Positions 1 to 8,227 of a stretch of DNA of 64,000 bases are shown here, one piece after another. The DNA comes from JAOAHC01 sp964593045. GTDB lineage: Bacteria; Bacillota; Clostridia; TANB77; CAG-465. The notes beneath the pieces are model-generated. The model did not search any database. It was not told the DNA's origin and saw only the letters and a program-made list of their open reading frames with translations. Numbering within the stretch: position 1 is the first letter of the stretch; each line of letters starts with the position of its first letter. Position numbers and translations under genes: made by a program. The DNA lies in the NCBI GenBank assembly GCA_964593045.1, contig CAZQJQ010000002.1, forward strand, positions 1-64,000, in the 5' to 3' direction.

Positions 1-484
1 CTTTATCACCAAAAAGCCATCTCCCTGCAAGTTCTGAACAGCACATATAGTCAGTGGCAAACAATTTGCTAAATGGTCTTAATGCTTGTTTCATTAAATT
101 TTTCTTTTTTTCTTTTTTATTTGTTGTACTATGAGAATGTGCAATTCTTGTAGGTACACCTGCACATTTTGCAGCAAACAAACTAAAAACAGATAATGTA
201 TTTATATGTGAGTGTACTATTTTATAATTACCTTCTTTTAATACTTTTTTTAATTCTTTATGATATTTAAATACTTTTTGGTATGGTGGAATAAGTATTA
301 CTTTACCACCTAGTTTTTCTATTTCTTCATATGGTATATTAGTGGAATCATCATCACATATAAAATCAAATTGTACTTTTGTTCTATCTATATGTCTATA
401 ATAATTCATGACTACTGCTTCGACTCCACCACCAAGCCATTTACCAATTATTTGTGCTACTCTAATTGGCTCATTTTTTTCCAC
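1..484 (-). CDS. Glycosyltransferase family 1/4, 3' part outside window
   Basis: About 161 N-terminal residues of a GT-B glycosyltransferase are visible; the gene runs off the left edge. The N-terminus reads VAQIIGKWLGGGVEAVVMN, the typical first strand and glycine-rich loop of EpsF/CapM-like family 4 enzymes, followed by VHSHINTLS and RIAHSHSTT, the usual acceptor-domain His motifs. Such enzymes transfer a sugar from a nucleotide donor to a lipid-linked acceptor at the cytoplasmic membrane during exopolysaccharide or capsule synthesis. The start is GTG, at 484 or at 493, behind AAGGAG. The sugar-phosphate transferases at 4.8-6.2 kb on the same strand suggest one polysaccharide locus, now interrupted by a mobile-element relic. 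The exact sugar cannot be inferred. Confidence 0.85.
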   Translation of the reverse strand, partial: MEKNEPIRVAQIIGKWLGGGVEAVVMNYYRHIDRTKVQFDFICDDDSTNIPYEEIEKLGGKVILIPPYQKVFKYHKELKKVLKEGNYKIVHSHINTLSVFSLFAAKCAGVPTRIAHSHSTTNKKEKKKNLMKQALRPFSKLFATDYMCCSELAGRWLFGDK

Positions 485-786
485 AAAATTCACTTCTCCT
501 TAAAAAATCATTGCACTATACAATGCAATGATAAATACTCAAACTAACTACTATTGTATAATTTATACTATATTTTTAAATCAATCTGTTTTTTCTTTCA
601 AATATAATATTCATCTGAAAGATACTCGAAAATATTATACACTAAAAGGACTAAANNNNNNNNNNNNNNNNNNNNNNNNNNNNNNNNNNNNNNNNNNNNN
701 NNNTTTCAATGATTTTCTGATACTTTATCAATATATTATGTATATGGCTATTCAAAAAATGAATAGCCATTTTTATACTAATTATT
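485..786. other. Intergenic stretch containing an assembly gap
   Basis: This is very AT-rich and has no convincing gene. It contains a run of 48 N at 656-703. The gap means that linkage between the glycosyltransferase and the conjugative-element relic rests on scaffolding, not on continuous sequence. Confidence 0.8.
656..703. other. Assembly gap (48 N)
   Basis: A run of N directly visible in the sequence. Open frames read across it are artefacts. Confidence 0.99.
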
Positions 787-2451
787 TCAATTAACCATAA
801 AATAGTTAAATTGGGATGATTTACTCCATTCATAAGAACTCCATAAATCTGTACCATTACTTCCTGGATCAACAATATTTACATTGTTTCCATTCACTCC
901 AGTAATAGCAACCCAATGTTGATTCCCTGGTGTTGCACCTTTCACTTCTATAATCAAATAATATCCTTGATTATAATATTGTGTTATTAGTGCAAGTTTT
1001 TCAGTTCTTGATTTTCCTCTTAAATTAACATTACCACCATATTTAAAATTAGGAACTGCTTTAGTAACACCAGCATGTTGAAGATTTCCATTTATATCAA
1101 AAGCATTATTTGTATTTAGTGCTTCCAAAAAAGTACCTGGATTAAATGGAGTAATAGTTGTATTGCAACCAGATTTTTCTATTAAAATTGATATAGAAGT
1201 AACCAAACATCCTATTTGTCCAAGTGTACTATTCGTATTTCCAATTTTTATATTTGACCAACTTTGTCCATTTTGTCGCCATGATATATATTCTCCAGAG
1301 TCAACATTACCATAAATAGCTCCATTCCATAGTGCAGCATATTTTTGACTAGACAATTCATTATATTGTTTTAATTGATTAGCATTAAAAGAATATTCCT
1401 TTTTCATCTGTTCAGCTGTTTTTGAAATAAGTTTTATATGCAATACTCTTTTCTCAACTTCTTTAGGTAATTCATTAGTATTAATACCTTGTTCAGTAAC
1501 CCTTTCTGTTTTAACATCAGATGAAATATTATTCATATTCCAAAATATTTCTTTGAAAGTCTTTTTCTTCTCTTCATTCATAGTCATAACTTCTTGGTCA
1601 TTGATGCCTTTTGATTCTTTTATAGTATAAACGAGCAATACATCTTTCCACGAAGCCATTGTACCATCTAGTATATAGTCATCATGTGGATTCTCATCTT
1701 GAATATTTTGCAATCTATCAGCAAATTCTTGATTACATTCTGCTACTACCTCTTTCATAGTTAGAGAATTCGTACTTGTTTTTTCACTAGATAAAAAAAT
1801 GCCAAATATAGAACTGCATAACATGGCTACTAAACAAACAACTAAGATTATTGCAACTGCCAACCACCCTCCTGCCATAATAGCTGTAACCAGAGCCTTT
1901 GTACTAATAACTATTCCTTTTATTGCTGATATTGTTGCTTTAATTGCCATCCTAATTCCCTTAATAGTCGATTTAGCAGTTTCTTTTGCTAGTTGCATTG
2001 CTCTTTTACTTACCTTAACACTCTCTTTGGTCATTTTTTGAGTTTTTAATATGGCATCTTTACTTGTTTTTATAACCATCTTACTATTTTTTATAGTTGA
2101 TTTACCAGTTTTAATAGTATCTTTCGCTAATCTTTTAGCCTTTTGCTTATCTTTAAATTTTTTAATTTTAATTTTTGATTTTATAATATTTTCTTTTGTC
2201 TCTTTGAATGATTTTTTTCCATTTTTATTAAATTGAGTAGCAATGGTACTAGCAGTTATGCTACTAGCACCTGTTATTGCATTGCTACCATAATCAATAG
2301 TATTTTCTTCATTATTATTTTTGTTAGAATTATCTTTCAATTTTTCTTTTGTGCTAACAATATTATCTTTTAGATTTTTAGTTCCTACTACTGCTTTGTT
2401 TAAAGTCTTTATTGTTTTAGGTTTAGAGTCTTTTGTTTTTATATTAGCCAA
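787..2451 (-). CDS. CD1108-family conjugative-element protein with C-terminal C39-like peptidase domain
   Basis: 554 aa. Residues 1-190 are Lys/Thr/Ile-rich and repetitive; a membrane segment follows at about 190-220 (AGGWLAVAIILVVCLVAML). Residues 225-370 contain the CD1108-type extracellular linker (MKEVVAECNQEF, EIFWNMNNISS). The last 180 residues look like a papain-fold C39-like peptidase: candidate Cys in LGQIGCLVTS, His in NQHWVAITG and Asp in NIVDPGSNG. In clostridial Tn916/CTn-type elements this position holds a wall hydrolase that opens peptidoglycan for the transfer channel, usually ending in NlpC/P60. It lies 17 bp downstream of the virB4 remnant, the order expected in such elements. 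The family assignment is good; the enzymatic activity is inferred. Confidence 0.8.
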   Translation of the reverse strand: MANIKTKDSKPKTIKTLNKAVVGTKNLKDNIVSTKEKLKDNSNKNNNEENTIDYGSNAITGASSITASTIATQFNKNGKKSFKETKENIIKSKIKIKKFKDKQKAKRLAKDTIKTGKSTIKNSKMVIKTSKDAILKTQKMTKESVKVSKRAMQLAKETAKSTIKGIRMAIKATISAIKGIVISTKALVTAIMAGGWLAVAIILVVCLVAMLCSSIFGIFLSSEKTSTNSLTMKEVVAECNQEFADRLQNIQDENPHDDYILDGTMASWKDVLLVYTIKESKGINDQEVMTMNEEKKKTFKEIFWNMNNISSDVKTERVTEQGINTNELPKEVEKRVLHIKLISKTAEQMKKEYSFNANQLKQYNELSSQKYAALWNGAIYGNVDSGEYISWRQNGQSWSNIKIGNTNSTLGQIGCLVTSISILIEKSGCNTTITPFNPGTFLEALNTNNAFDINGNLQHAGVTKAVPNFKYGGNVNLRGKSRTEKLALITQYYNQGYYLIIEVKGATPGNQHWVAITGVNGNNVNIVDPGSNGTDLWSSYEWSKSSQFNYFMVN

Positions 2452-2468
2452 TATTTACCACCTACTTT

Positions 2469-2884
2469 CTATTCACCTTCTCCAGGTTTTGTAGTCATCA
2501 ACTTATAAAGTTTTGTATTAGTTGGAAATTTATTTATAAATGGAATTAACGAACTGCCAACTTTTAGTAATCCTTGTCCTACACCAACATTAGTTATATA
2601 TCCCATTTGCAACTCAGATATATTTAATAACTTTGAAAGTTCAATTCTATCAGTACTTGCTTGATTTAACATCACTATAAATTCAGAGTTTGCAAGCATA
2701 GTTCTTGCAGTATGACTTTGAAGTAAATCATCTACATTTTGGGTTATACCTGTACAATATGCTCCATACTTTCTTACTCTTTTCCATAAGGTAAATAAAA
2801 AGTTTGCCGAATATTCATGTTGAAATAATAAGTAAATTTCATCAACAAGAAAAATAACTTCGTTATTCCCCGTCGGGCTAAATT
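2469..2884 (-). pseudogene. VirB4-type conjugation ATPase, C-terminal fragment
   Basis: The reading frame continues upstream of the first ATG (2699) without a stop to about 2884, giving roughly 138 codons. It contains VIFLVDEIYLLFQHE (Walker B region), FTLWKRVRKYGAYCTGITQN, ANSEFIVMLNQASTDR and the terminal LYKLMTTKPGEGE, all typical of the CD1110-like VirB4/TraE ATPase that powers type IV secretion. The N-terminal two thirds are absent: the frame runs into the end of an IS91-like element, and the missing part is not found on its other side. The gene is therefore truncated and certainly inactive. The fragment overlaps nothing and sits just upstream of the CD1108-family gene, as in intact elements. 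Confidence 0.85.
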
Positions 2885-2963
2885 TAGAGTCTAACTTAAA
2901 AAGTTAGGCTTTTTCTTTAGTTGACTTAGATAAAAATATATTGTAAAATAATCTTGTGATATT

Positions 2964-4190
2964 ATGGAGAGTTTAACTGATTATTCTAAATCTTTAGGTA
3001 AAAGATTTCTTAAATTTGTAACTAATTCTATTGATTTAAAACCTTCAAAAAAAATTAAGTTGAAGGATATATTTAACGAGTACTGGAACGATTTCTTAAC
3101 GTTCGCTAAAAGCAATAATATTAAACTTAGAGATGTTGTTTTAAAAGAGGTTGACCGTATCATTTGCTGTGGTAGCCTTTCTGAAGGATACTATACTTAT
3201 GTATGTAAAGATTGTGATAAAGTCCATTATTCGCCTTTTCATTGTCATTCAAGATTCTGTCCTTCCTGTGGTATTAAATCTATTCTTGTCAAGTCTAATA
3301 AAATTTTAAAAATGTTAATTAAATACAAGCATAGACATGTGGTATTTACTATCCCTGAAGAATTAAGACCGCTTTTTAGAAAACATCGTAAAGATTGTAT
3401 TGATATCTTATTTGACTCAGTTAATGATACCATTAACTATATAGTTAAATCAGCTACTAGAAAATATGAGCAAAATGAAGATTATGTGCCAGGTTTTATC
3501 TCTACACTCCATACTTTTGGTAGAGATTTGAAATGGAATCCTCATATTCACGTTATCCTTGCAGAGTGTGTTTTTGGTAAGAATACTATCTACAAACCAT
3601 TATTTATTTCATATGAGCAGATTAGAAAATCTTTCCAAAATATCTTACTTAAAAATCTAGAAAATCATTTCGGTAAACCTACGTTTAGAGCTTTAAAAAA
3701 CAAGATTTATTCTCATACTCAAGATGGCTTCTACATTTATGCCAAACACAATCCTCTTGCTGATATTAGAATTGCTGTTTCTTACGTTATACGTTATCAT
3801 GGTAGACCTGCAATTGCTGAATCTAGAATATTGTCTATGGATAACATGACCATTACATTTTGGTATGATAGACATGAAGATGGCAAAAGAGTTGTTGAGT
3901 CTTTGCATGTCTTCGAGTTTTTTAAGCGTTTAATTGTTCATATTCCTGATAAATTCTCTAATACTATTAGATATTATGGTTTCTACAATAAGCCTTTAAG
4001 ACAATTTAATAAAATGCTTAAATTATTCTCAGATAACTATTTCAAAGCTAGAGAATGTCTTAACAATTGGCGTAATAGATTACGTTATTATTTTAATTAT
4101 GATCCTTTAATTTGTAAATATTGTGGAAAGAAAATGCAACTACTTTCTATTACAGTAAAAAGTAGATCTTACATATTTGATTCTTGTTGA
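2964..4190 (+). CDS. IS91-family rolling-circle transposase
   Basis: 408 aa HUH-type transposase. An N-terminal zinc-binding region (CKDCDKVHYSPFHCHSRFC, then CPSCG) at about residues 75-105 is followed by LVKSNKILK and the HUH motif NPHIHVILAE (about residue 200). The nucleophile region is SYVIRYHGRPAIAES (about residue 280), which has a single clear catalytic tyrosine context as in IS1294/IS801 relatives. The protein nicks one strand at the element origin and drives single-strand rolling-circle transposition. A C-terminal CKYCGKKM knuckle is present. Length is near the family norm, so the gene looks intact. The next gene starts within 20 bp of the stop and may be translationally coupled. 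Confidence 0.92.
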   Translation: MESLTDYSKSLGKRFLKFVTNSIDLKPSKKIKLKDIFNEYWNDFLTFAKSNNIKLRDVVLKEVDRIICCGSLSEGYYTYVCKDCDKVHYSPFHCHSRFCPSCGIKSILVKSNKILKMLIKYKHRHVVFTIPEELRPLFRKHRKDCIDILFDSVNDTINYIVKSATRKYEQNEDYVPGFISTLHTFGRDLKWNPHIHVILAECVFGKNTIYKPLFISYEQIRKSFQNILLKNLENHFGKPTFRALKNKIYSHTQDGFYIYAKHNPLADIRIAVSYVIRYHGRPAIAESRILSMDNMTITFWYDRHEDGKRVVESLHVFEFFKRLIVHIPDKFSNTIRYYGFYNKPLRQFNKMLKLFSDNYFKARECLNNWRNRLRYYFNYDPLICKYCGKKMQLLSITVKSRSYIFDSC

Positions 4191-4204
4191 CGGAGGTGAT
4201 TAAT

Positions 4205-4414
4205 ATTTTTAAAAAATCTAAAGTTACTTATGAAAATTTTGATGATATTATTAGTACAGATAATATTCGTACTAATTTTACTTGTTCAAAATGTGGATAT
4301 CATGAAGATGTTCCTGATTGGATTGTATCTGAATTAAATCCTTTTTCTAGAAAACCTTCTATTGAATGTCCAAAATGTAATAAAGCAATGTATCGCACAA
4401 AAAATATTAAATAA
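4205..4414 (+). CDS. Small zinc-ribbon protein downstream of transposase, possible ATT start
   Basis: About 70 aa with CSKCGYHED and CPKCNKAM, two CxxC pairs that would bind one zinc ion. No ATG or usable GTG is present near the start. A nearly perfect Shine-Dalgarno sequence GGAGGTGAT (4192-4200) sits exactly where it would direct initiation at ATT 4205. The alternatives are TTG at 4184 or 4187, upstream of that site. The transposase stop (4188-4190) is only 14 bp away, so coupled translation is likely. Its role in IS91-type transposition is unknown to me. It could be an accessory protein or a passenger gene; the coding assignment rests on the zinc motifs and the ribosome-binding site. Confidence 0.6.
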   Translation: MFKKSKVTYENFDDIISTDNIRTNFTCSKCGYHEDVPDWIVSELNPFSRKPSIECPKCNKAMYRTKNIK

Positions 4415-4494
4415 TGCAAATTAAAGGAATTATTAATTATACATATTTACATATATTACCATATTGTTGGTAGTAATTATTTTTTATGCATTTT

Positions 4495-4537
4495 AAAAAG
4501 CAAAATTTGAGGATAACTCAAATTTTGCTTTTTTTTA
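4495..4537. terminator. Strong hairpin terminator
   Basis: A perfect 12-bp stem AGCAAAATTTGA / TCAAATTTTGCT (4499-4510 and 4518-4529) with a 7-nt loop and T/A runs on both sides. It can terminate the IS genes and possibly transcripts arriving from the other direction. Confidence 0.85.
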
Positions 4538-4578
4538 CTTGTAGATAATTCCTATTATAAAAAAAAAACTAGCATTTG

Positions 4579-4728
4579 CTAGTCTAAAATTTCAATATAC
4601 TTAATTAATAATTCATCAATTACATCTGTATTTTCATTTTCTTTTATAAGTTTATTTCTAAATTCATTTAAGGAATTTATTATTATTTTTAATTCATATA
4701 TATCAAGTTTTAATTTATACTTTTTCAT
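4579..4728 (-). CDS. 49-aa small protein, conjugative-element type
   Basis: Starts at ATG 4728 with GGTGG six bases upstream; an in-frame ATG at 4734 has no useful spacing. The protein begins MKKYKLKLDIYELKIII and ends DELLIKYIEILD, with a predominantly helical amphipathic pattern and the remark 'NSLNEFRNKL' in the middle. Very small acidic/lysine-rich proteins of this layout occur in clostridial conjugative elements, but I cannot assign a function. It lies between the IS91 element and the sugar transferase and may be the last surviving gene of the relic on this side. Confidence 0.6.
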   Translation of the reverse strand: MKKYKLKLDIYELKIIINSLNEFRNKLIKENENTDVIDELLIKYIEILD

Positions 4729-4826
4729 ATACATCCACCACATTTAATATAACAATTTTTTATATGAATTAAAAATGTGCTAAAAAAAGAGAGATAAAAT
4801 ACATTATCCCTCATTATAGTTTGATA

Positions 4827-5582
4827 CTACTTTGCTCCTATTTTAAATAACACTGCTGCTATTGTTAAGAATACACACTTAATATCTAATATTAAATTAC
4901 AGTTTTTACAATAGAAATATTCTAATTCAAGTCTTCTTTCATAAGTAGTAGCTGATCTTCCGTTCGCGGCCCACCACCCCGAAATGCCTGGGCGAACACT
5001 TTCATATATTGCATGATTTCCTTTATGAGCATCAAGCTCTCCTTCAACTAAAGGTCGAGGTCCTATCATAGACATATCACCTTTAATTACATTGATGAAT
5101 TGTGGCAATTCATCTAATGATATTTTTCTTAAAATATTTCCCATTTTTGTTATTCTTGGATCGTTTTTAAATTTTTGATTTAAGTCCCATTCTTTTTTAT
5201 ACTTAGGGTCTTTTAAAAGTTCTTTTAGCACTTCATCTGCATTACATACCATACTTCTAAATTTATATATATATATTGGCTTACCATTTTTTCCGATTCT
5301 CTTTTGTTTATAAAATATTGATTTTTTATCTCCTGTTGCTATGTAACATATTTTAGTTACTATTGCTACTGGAATTAATGCTATAATGCCAAGCAATGAA
5401 CAAATTATGTCGAATATTCTTTTAATGCTAAAATATGAAGCTCTTTCAATTTTATGCAAAATTGCTTTTGATTTTTTTACTTTGTTGTTAACTGGTACTA
5501 TAACAGATTCAATCGCAACAACATCATTTAAAACTTTAGAATTATCTTTAGTGTCTATAACTGCTGAATCTATTGGAGCCAT
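4827..5582 (-). CDS. Bacterial sugar transferase (polyprenyl-phosphate glycosyl-1-phosphate transferase)
   Basis: 251 aa, monotopic PglC/WcaJ-core enzyme that transfers a sugar-1-phosphate from a UDP-sugar to undecaprenyl phosphate, starting a polysaccharide repeat unit at the inner leaflet. One hydrophobic segment lies at about residues 55-85 (FDIICSLLGIIALIPVA). The catalytic region has KFRSMVCNAD, DPRITKMGNILRKISLDELPQ with the Asp-Glu dyad, and GPRPLVEGE. The C-terminus is complete: PGISGWWAANGRSATTYE followed by the amphipathic tail. The start ATG overlaps the 3' end of the upstream paralogue by 35 bp, behind GGGGGGTGG. The sugar specificity cannot be read. Confidence 0.9.
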   Translation of the reverse strand: MAPIDSAVIDTKDNSKVLNDVVAIESVIVPVNNKVKKSKAILHKIERASYFSIKRIFDIICSLLGIIALIPVAIVTKICYIATGDKKSIFYKQKRIGKNGKPIYIYKFRSMVCNADEVLKELLKDPKYKKEWDLNQKFKNDPRITKMGNILRKISLDELPQFINVIKGDMSMIGPRPLVEGELDAHKGNHAIYESVRPGISGWWAANGRSATTYERRLELEYFYCKNCNLILDIKCVFLTIAAVLFKIGAK

Positions 5583-6192
5583 TCATGCCACCCCCCTTTG
5601 CTGATTGAAGTATTCCCTTATCTGAAAATAGAGGAACTTGCCATGGTCCTGTAATACCTGGTTTACATTGTATTATGTGTGTATAGTACTCTCCCATCTC
5701 TTTTTTCTCTCTTGGAAGATATGGTCTAGGTCCTACTAAACTCATTTCACCTTTTAAAACATTAATAAATTGTGGAATTTCATCTATTGAGTTTTTTCTT
5801 AAAATCTTACCTATTTTTGTTACTCTAGGATCATTTGCTAATTTTTTCTTTATTTTATACTCTACTCTTGCCTCTTTATTTTTTGTTAAATATTTTTTTA
5901 ATTCTTCATCTGCATTATCTATCATTGTATTAAATTTATACATTTTAAATAATTTACCATTTTTACCTATTCTTTCTTGTACAAAAAATAACTTTGTTTT
6001 ATCTCTACTTATTTTTTTTGCAAAGAATACTATTATTGTTATTGGTAAAAGTAAAACTATGCCAAATATTGATGCAAATATATCTGTAGTTCTTTTTAAA
6101 AAAACTGAAAATACACTGGTATTTTGCTCAGCATTTTCTATTGGTATTATATCCATATTTGCTTCTGCTAAATTTGAATTATTTACATTCAC
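5548..6192 (-). CDS. Second sugar transferase, lacking the normal C-terminus
   Basis: 214 aa, same family as the downstream gene. It has an N-terminal hydrophobic segment (ASIFGIVLLLPITIIVFF), KFNTMIDNAD, KIGKILRKNSIDEIPQ with the Asp-Glu dyad, and GPRPYLPRE. The match stops right after PGITGPWQV. Instead of the expected G-R-S/N motif and about 45 further residues, it ends in an unrelated Gly/Ser-rich tail of about 25 residues that overlaps the next start codon. It is therefore truncated, perhaps by recombination with its paralogue, and may be inactive. The start is GTG at 6192, overlapping the VanZ-like gene by 14 bp. Confidence 0.8.
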   Translation of the reverse strand: MNVNNSNLAEANMDIIPIENAEQNTSVFSVFLKRTTDIFASIFGIVLLLPITIIVFFAKKISRDKTKLFFVQERIGKNGKLFKMYKFNTMIDNADEELKKYLTKNKEARVEYKIKKKLANDPRVTKIGKILRKNSIDEIPQFINVLKGEMSLVGPRPYLPREKKEMGEYYTHIIQCKPGITGPWQVPLFSDKGILQSAKGGGMNGSNRFSSYRH

Positions 6193-6718
6193 CCTTCTTC
6201 ACTTCCTTACTTTTATCATTTATTTTCTTTATATAGATTATCATAACAAACAAAATACCAGTTATTGCTCCAAGAGTATCTATTGATACATCGGTTATTT
6301 TAGGAGTTCTTGCTTCTGAAAATGCTTGATGTATTTCATCTAACATAGCAAATATAACTGATATAATTATTGAATAGCCTATTATGTCTATTTTATCTTT
6401 TATATGTTTTTTTATTTTGTTTTTTTCTTCTAATACTCTTATTAATATATTAGATGTAACTAGTACTCCACCTATTAAATACAATGTATAATGTGCATAT
6501 TTTCTAATAATATATTCTGTTATATCATATCTATCGTTATAGCTAAGTTCATTATTTATTTTTAATATATTTTCTTGAAAATACATTGCTATTTTTACAA
6601 ATACACCACTTGTATTTTTGGAGCTTGTCCCATCTTGTGATGAAAATAAAAATACAGCTAATATCCATAATATCATGAGTATTGATAGTAATAATTTTAT
6701 TTTTTCTTTTTTTTCCAT
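6179..6718 (-). CDS. VanZ-like family membrane protein
   Basis: 179 aa with about four membrane helices. The family signature is visible: LWILAVFLFSSQDGTSS near residue 20, a KYAHYTLYLIGGV segment around residue 90, and AMLDEIHQAFSEARTPKITD followed by DTLGAITG. VanZ-like proteins are found near cell-envelope and polysaccharide genes and can confer low-level teicoplanin resistance in VanA operons; the molecular activity is unclear. The start ATG has AAAGGA upstream. It is the first gene of an overlapping three-gene unit with the two sugar transferases, so a role in envelope polysaccharide assembly is the likely context. Confidence 0.85.
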   Translation of the reverse strand: MEKKEKIKLLLSILMILWILAVFLFSSQDGTSSKNTSGVFVKIAMYFQENILKINNELSYNDRYDITEYIIRKYAHYTLYLIGGVLVTSNILIRVLEEKNKIKKHIKDKIDIIGYSIIISVIFAMLDEIHQAFSEARTPKITDVSIDTLGAITGILFVMIIYIKKINDKSKEVKKGECK

Positions 6719-6932
6719 TTTTCCTTTAATATTCTTTTATTTTTGTTTTATAATCTATTAACATACTTATTTCTATTTATTTTTTAAAAATAAGTGATAA
6801 ATACTCATATATATTATACCTTTTTATTTTTAATTTGTCAAACTATATATTTTTTTTTAACTTTTTAAGTTAACTTATTTATAATTTTATATTTATTTTA
6901 CTTCATTTTTATACTTTTATTTCCATAATTTT

Positions 6933-8042
6933 CTATTCATTATATTCTTTATAGTACCTTATTTTTTTAATCTTTTTTTCTTTAAACATACTTTTTAAAT
7001 ATCCTGTTTCAAGTACAAGTGTAAGTACATCTTTTAATATTATAGTAATTATTGGTCCAAGTATCATTCCTATTACTCCAAATGTTTTAAAACCTATATA
7101 CATTGTTATAAGGGTAATAATTGGTTTTATTCCTATGCTATTACTTATTATTTTTGGCTCTATTAGTTGCCTTATTACAAGTACTAAACCATATATTATG
7201 GTAAGTGCTATAGCATGCTCCATATTTCCTATTATACCTGAATATATAATCCATGGTACCATAACTGTTCCAATACCCACTACGGGAAGTAAATCAAGTA
7301 TTGCTAGCACTATAGATATAGTAAATGGATATGGTTCTTTTATTATTAAAAAAGAAATTACTAGTTCTATAAACGAGATACCTACAAGTATGAGTTCTGC
7401 TTTTAAATAATTAAACAATGATGATATTGATTTTTTTACTATGTTTACAAAATTTTCTACCCATTTTTTAGGTAATGTTTCATTTAAAAAATTATATATC
7501 ATATTTTTATCTATTGCAAAAAAGTACGTTGCAAGTATTGTTACTACTGCATATATAACAAGTGTTGGTAAAAACAATATAAAATCAAAAATTGAGTTTA
7601 ATACATTTATTATAACATGAGATAATGTAGCTAATACTTCCATTCCTATATCATAAATTTTAGTAGATACTACATCTGGTAAAACATTATTCATTTCTTT
7701 AAATTTTGAAAAAGTTGTTCTAAATAACGTTTCTGCTTTTTCATACATACTAGGTATTAAGTCAATAAGTACTATTGATTCTTTTATTATTTTTGTACAC
7801 ATTAAAAAAAGAATAAAACCAATTATAACATATACAAGTGCTACTACTATAAAAGCGGAAATTTTTCTTGGAACTTTTATTTTTTTATTTATATATTCTA
7901 TTACTGGTTTTATACTAAATGCAATTATTGCTGCAAGTGTAAATGGCCAAAAATATACTGATAATCCTATAAAACACATTACCGTAAATATTATTGCTAT
8001 AAGTCCTATAAATTTAAGCAAAAAATTCTTTATATCTATCAT
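6933..8042 (-). CDS. AI-2E family permease, YtvI-like
   Basis: 369 aa polytopic membrane protein with about eight hydrophobic segments. The C-terminal half has the family hallmark region (IKEPYPFTISIVLAILDLLPVVGIG read in two parts, then LVIRQLIEPKIISNSIGIKP). In spore-formers the closest named relative is the sporulation membrane protein YtvI; other members export small molecules or work as Na+/H+ antiporters. The assignment to YtvI rather than a general AI-2E permease is only probable. It is a single gene with GGAGG six bases from its ATG, transcribed away from the small transcript at 8.2 kb. Confidence 0.8.
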   Translation of the reverse strand: MIDIKNFLLKFIGLIAIIFTVMCFIGLSVYFWPFTLAAIIAFSIKPVIEYINKKIKVPRKISAFIVVALVYVIIGFILFLMCTKIIKESIVLIDLIPSMYEKAETLFRTTFSKFKEMNNVLPDVVSTKIYDIGMEVLATLSHVIINVLNSIFDFILFLPTLVIYAVVTILATYFFAIDKNMIYNFLNETLPKKWVENFVNIVKKSISSLFNYLKAELILVGISFIELVISFLIIKEPYPFTISIVLAILDLLPVVGIGTVMVPWIIYSGIIGNMEHAIALTIIYGLVLVIRQLIEPKIISNSIGIKPIITLITMYIGFKTFGVIGMILGPIITIILKDVLTLVLETGYLKSMFKEKKIKKIRYYKEYNE

Positions 8043-8151
8043 ATTTTACCTCCATTTTTCTTTTTTAATATTATACCCTCTTTTTTTTAATATATTTGTC
8101 GTATATTGTAGTATGATATAATTTTTTATTTTTTTGTAATCTTTTTAATAC

Positions 8152-8170
8152 TTGACACATATGATATAAT
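8152..8170 (+). promoter_or_regulatory. Extended -10 promoter
   Basis: TGATATAAT (8162-8170) is an exact extended -10 element (TGnTATAAT). A TTGACA at 8152-8157 lies too close to be its -35 box. Transcription would begin near 8177, about 50 bp before the 24-aa frame. Confidence 0.6.
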
Positions 8171-8227
8171 TATAGTATTCACAAAAAATAGCTTTTAAAA
8201 ATTTTAAAAAAGAAAGGATGAGCACTA

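Larger units (their letters stand above)
2885..4537 (+). mobile_element. IS91-type (HUH) insertion sequence, ends approximate
   Basis: The element carries an IS91-family transposase and a small zinc-ribbon gene. The left end abuts the virB4 frame next to a GC-rich mini-palindrome CCCGTCGGG (2868-2876), then a stem CTAACTT/AAGTTAG near 2892-2907. The right side ends with a strong hairpin at 4499-4529. IS91 elements move by rolling circle and have no inverted repeats or target duplications, so the ends cannot be fixed from one copy. Confidence 0.6.

Noticed and set aside
656..703. Frames of 74-88 aa across the N run
   Set aside because: They consist partly of N and have no coding features.
1..4740. 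The left end as a foreign contig wrongly joined
   Set aside because: Cannot be excluded, but glycosyltransferase genes on both sides of the relic and similar base composition fit one locus.
8152..8157. TTGACA as -35 box of the 8.2-kb promoter
   Set aside because: It is only 7 bp from TATAAT; the TG extension of the -10 box explains the promoter better.
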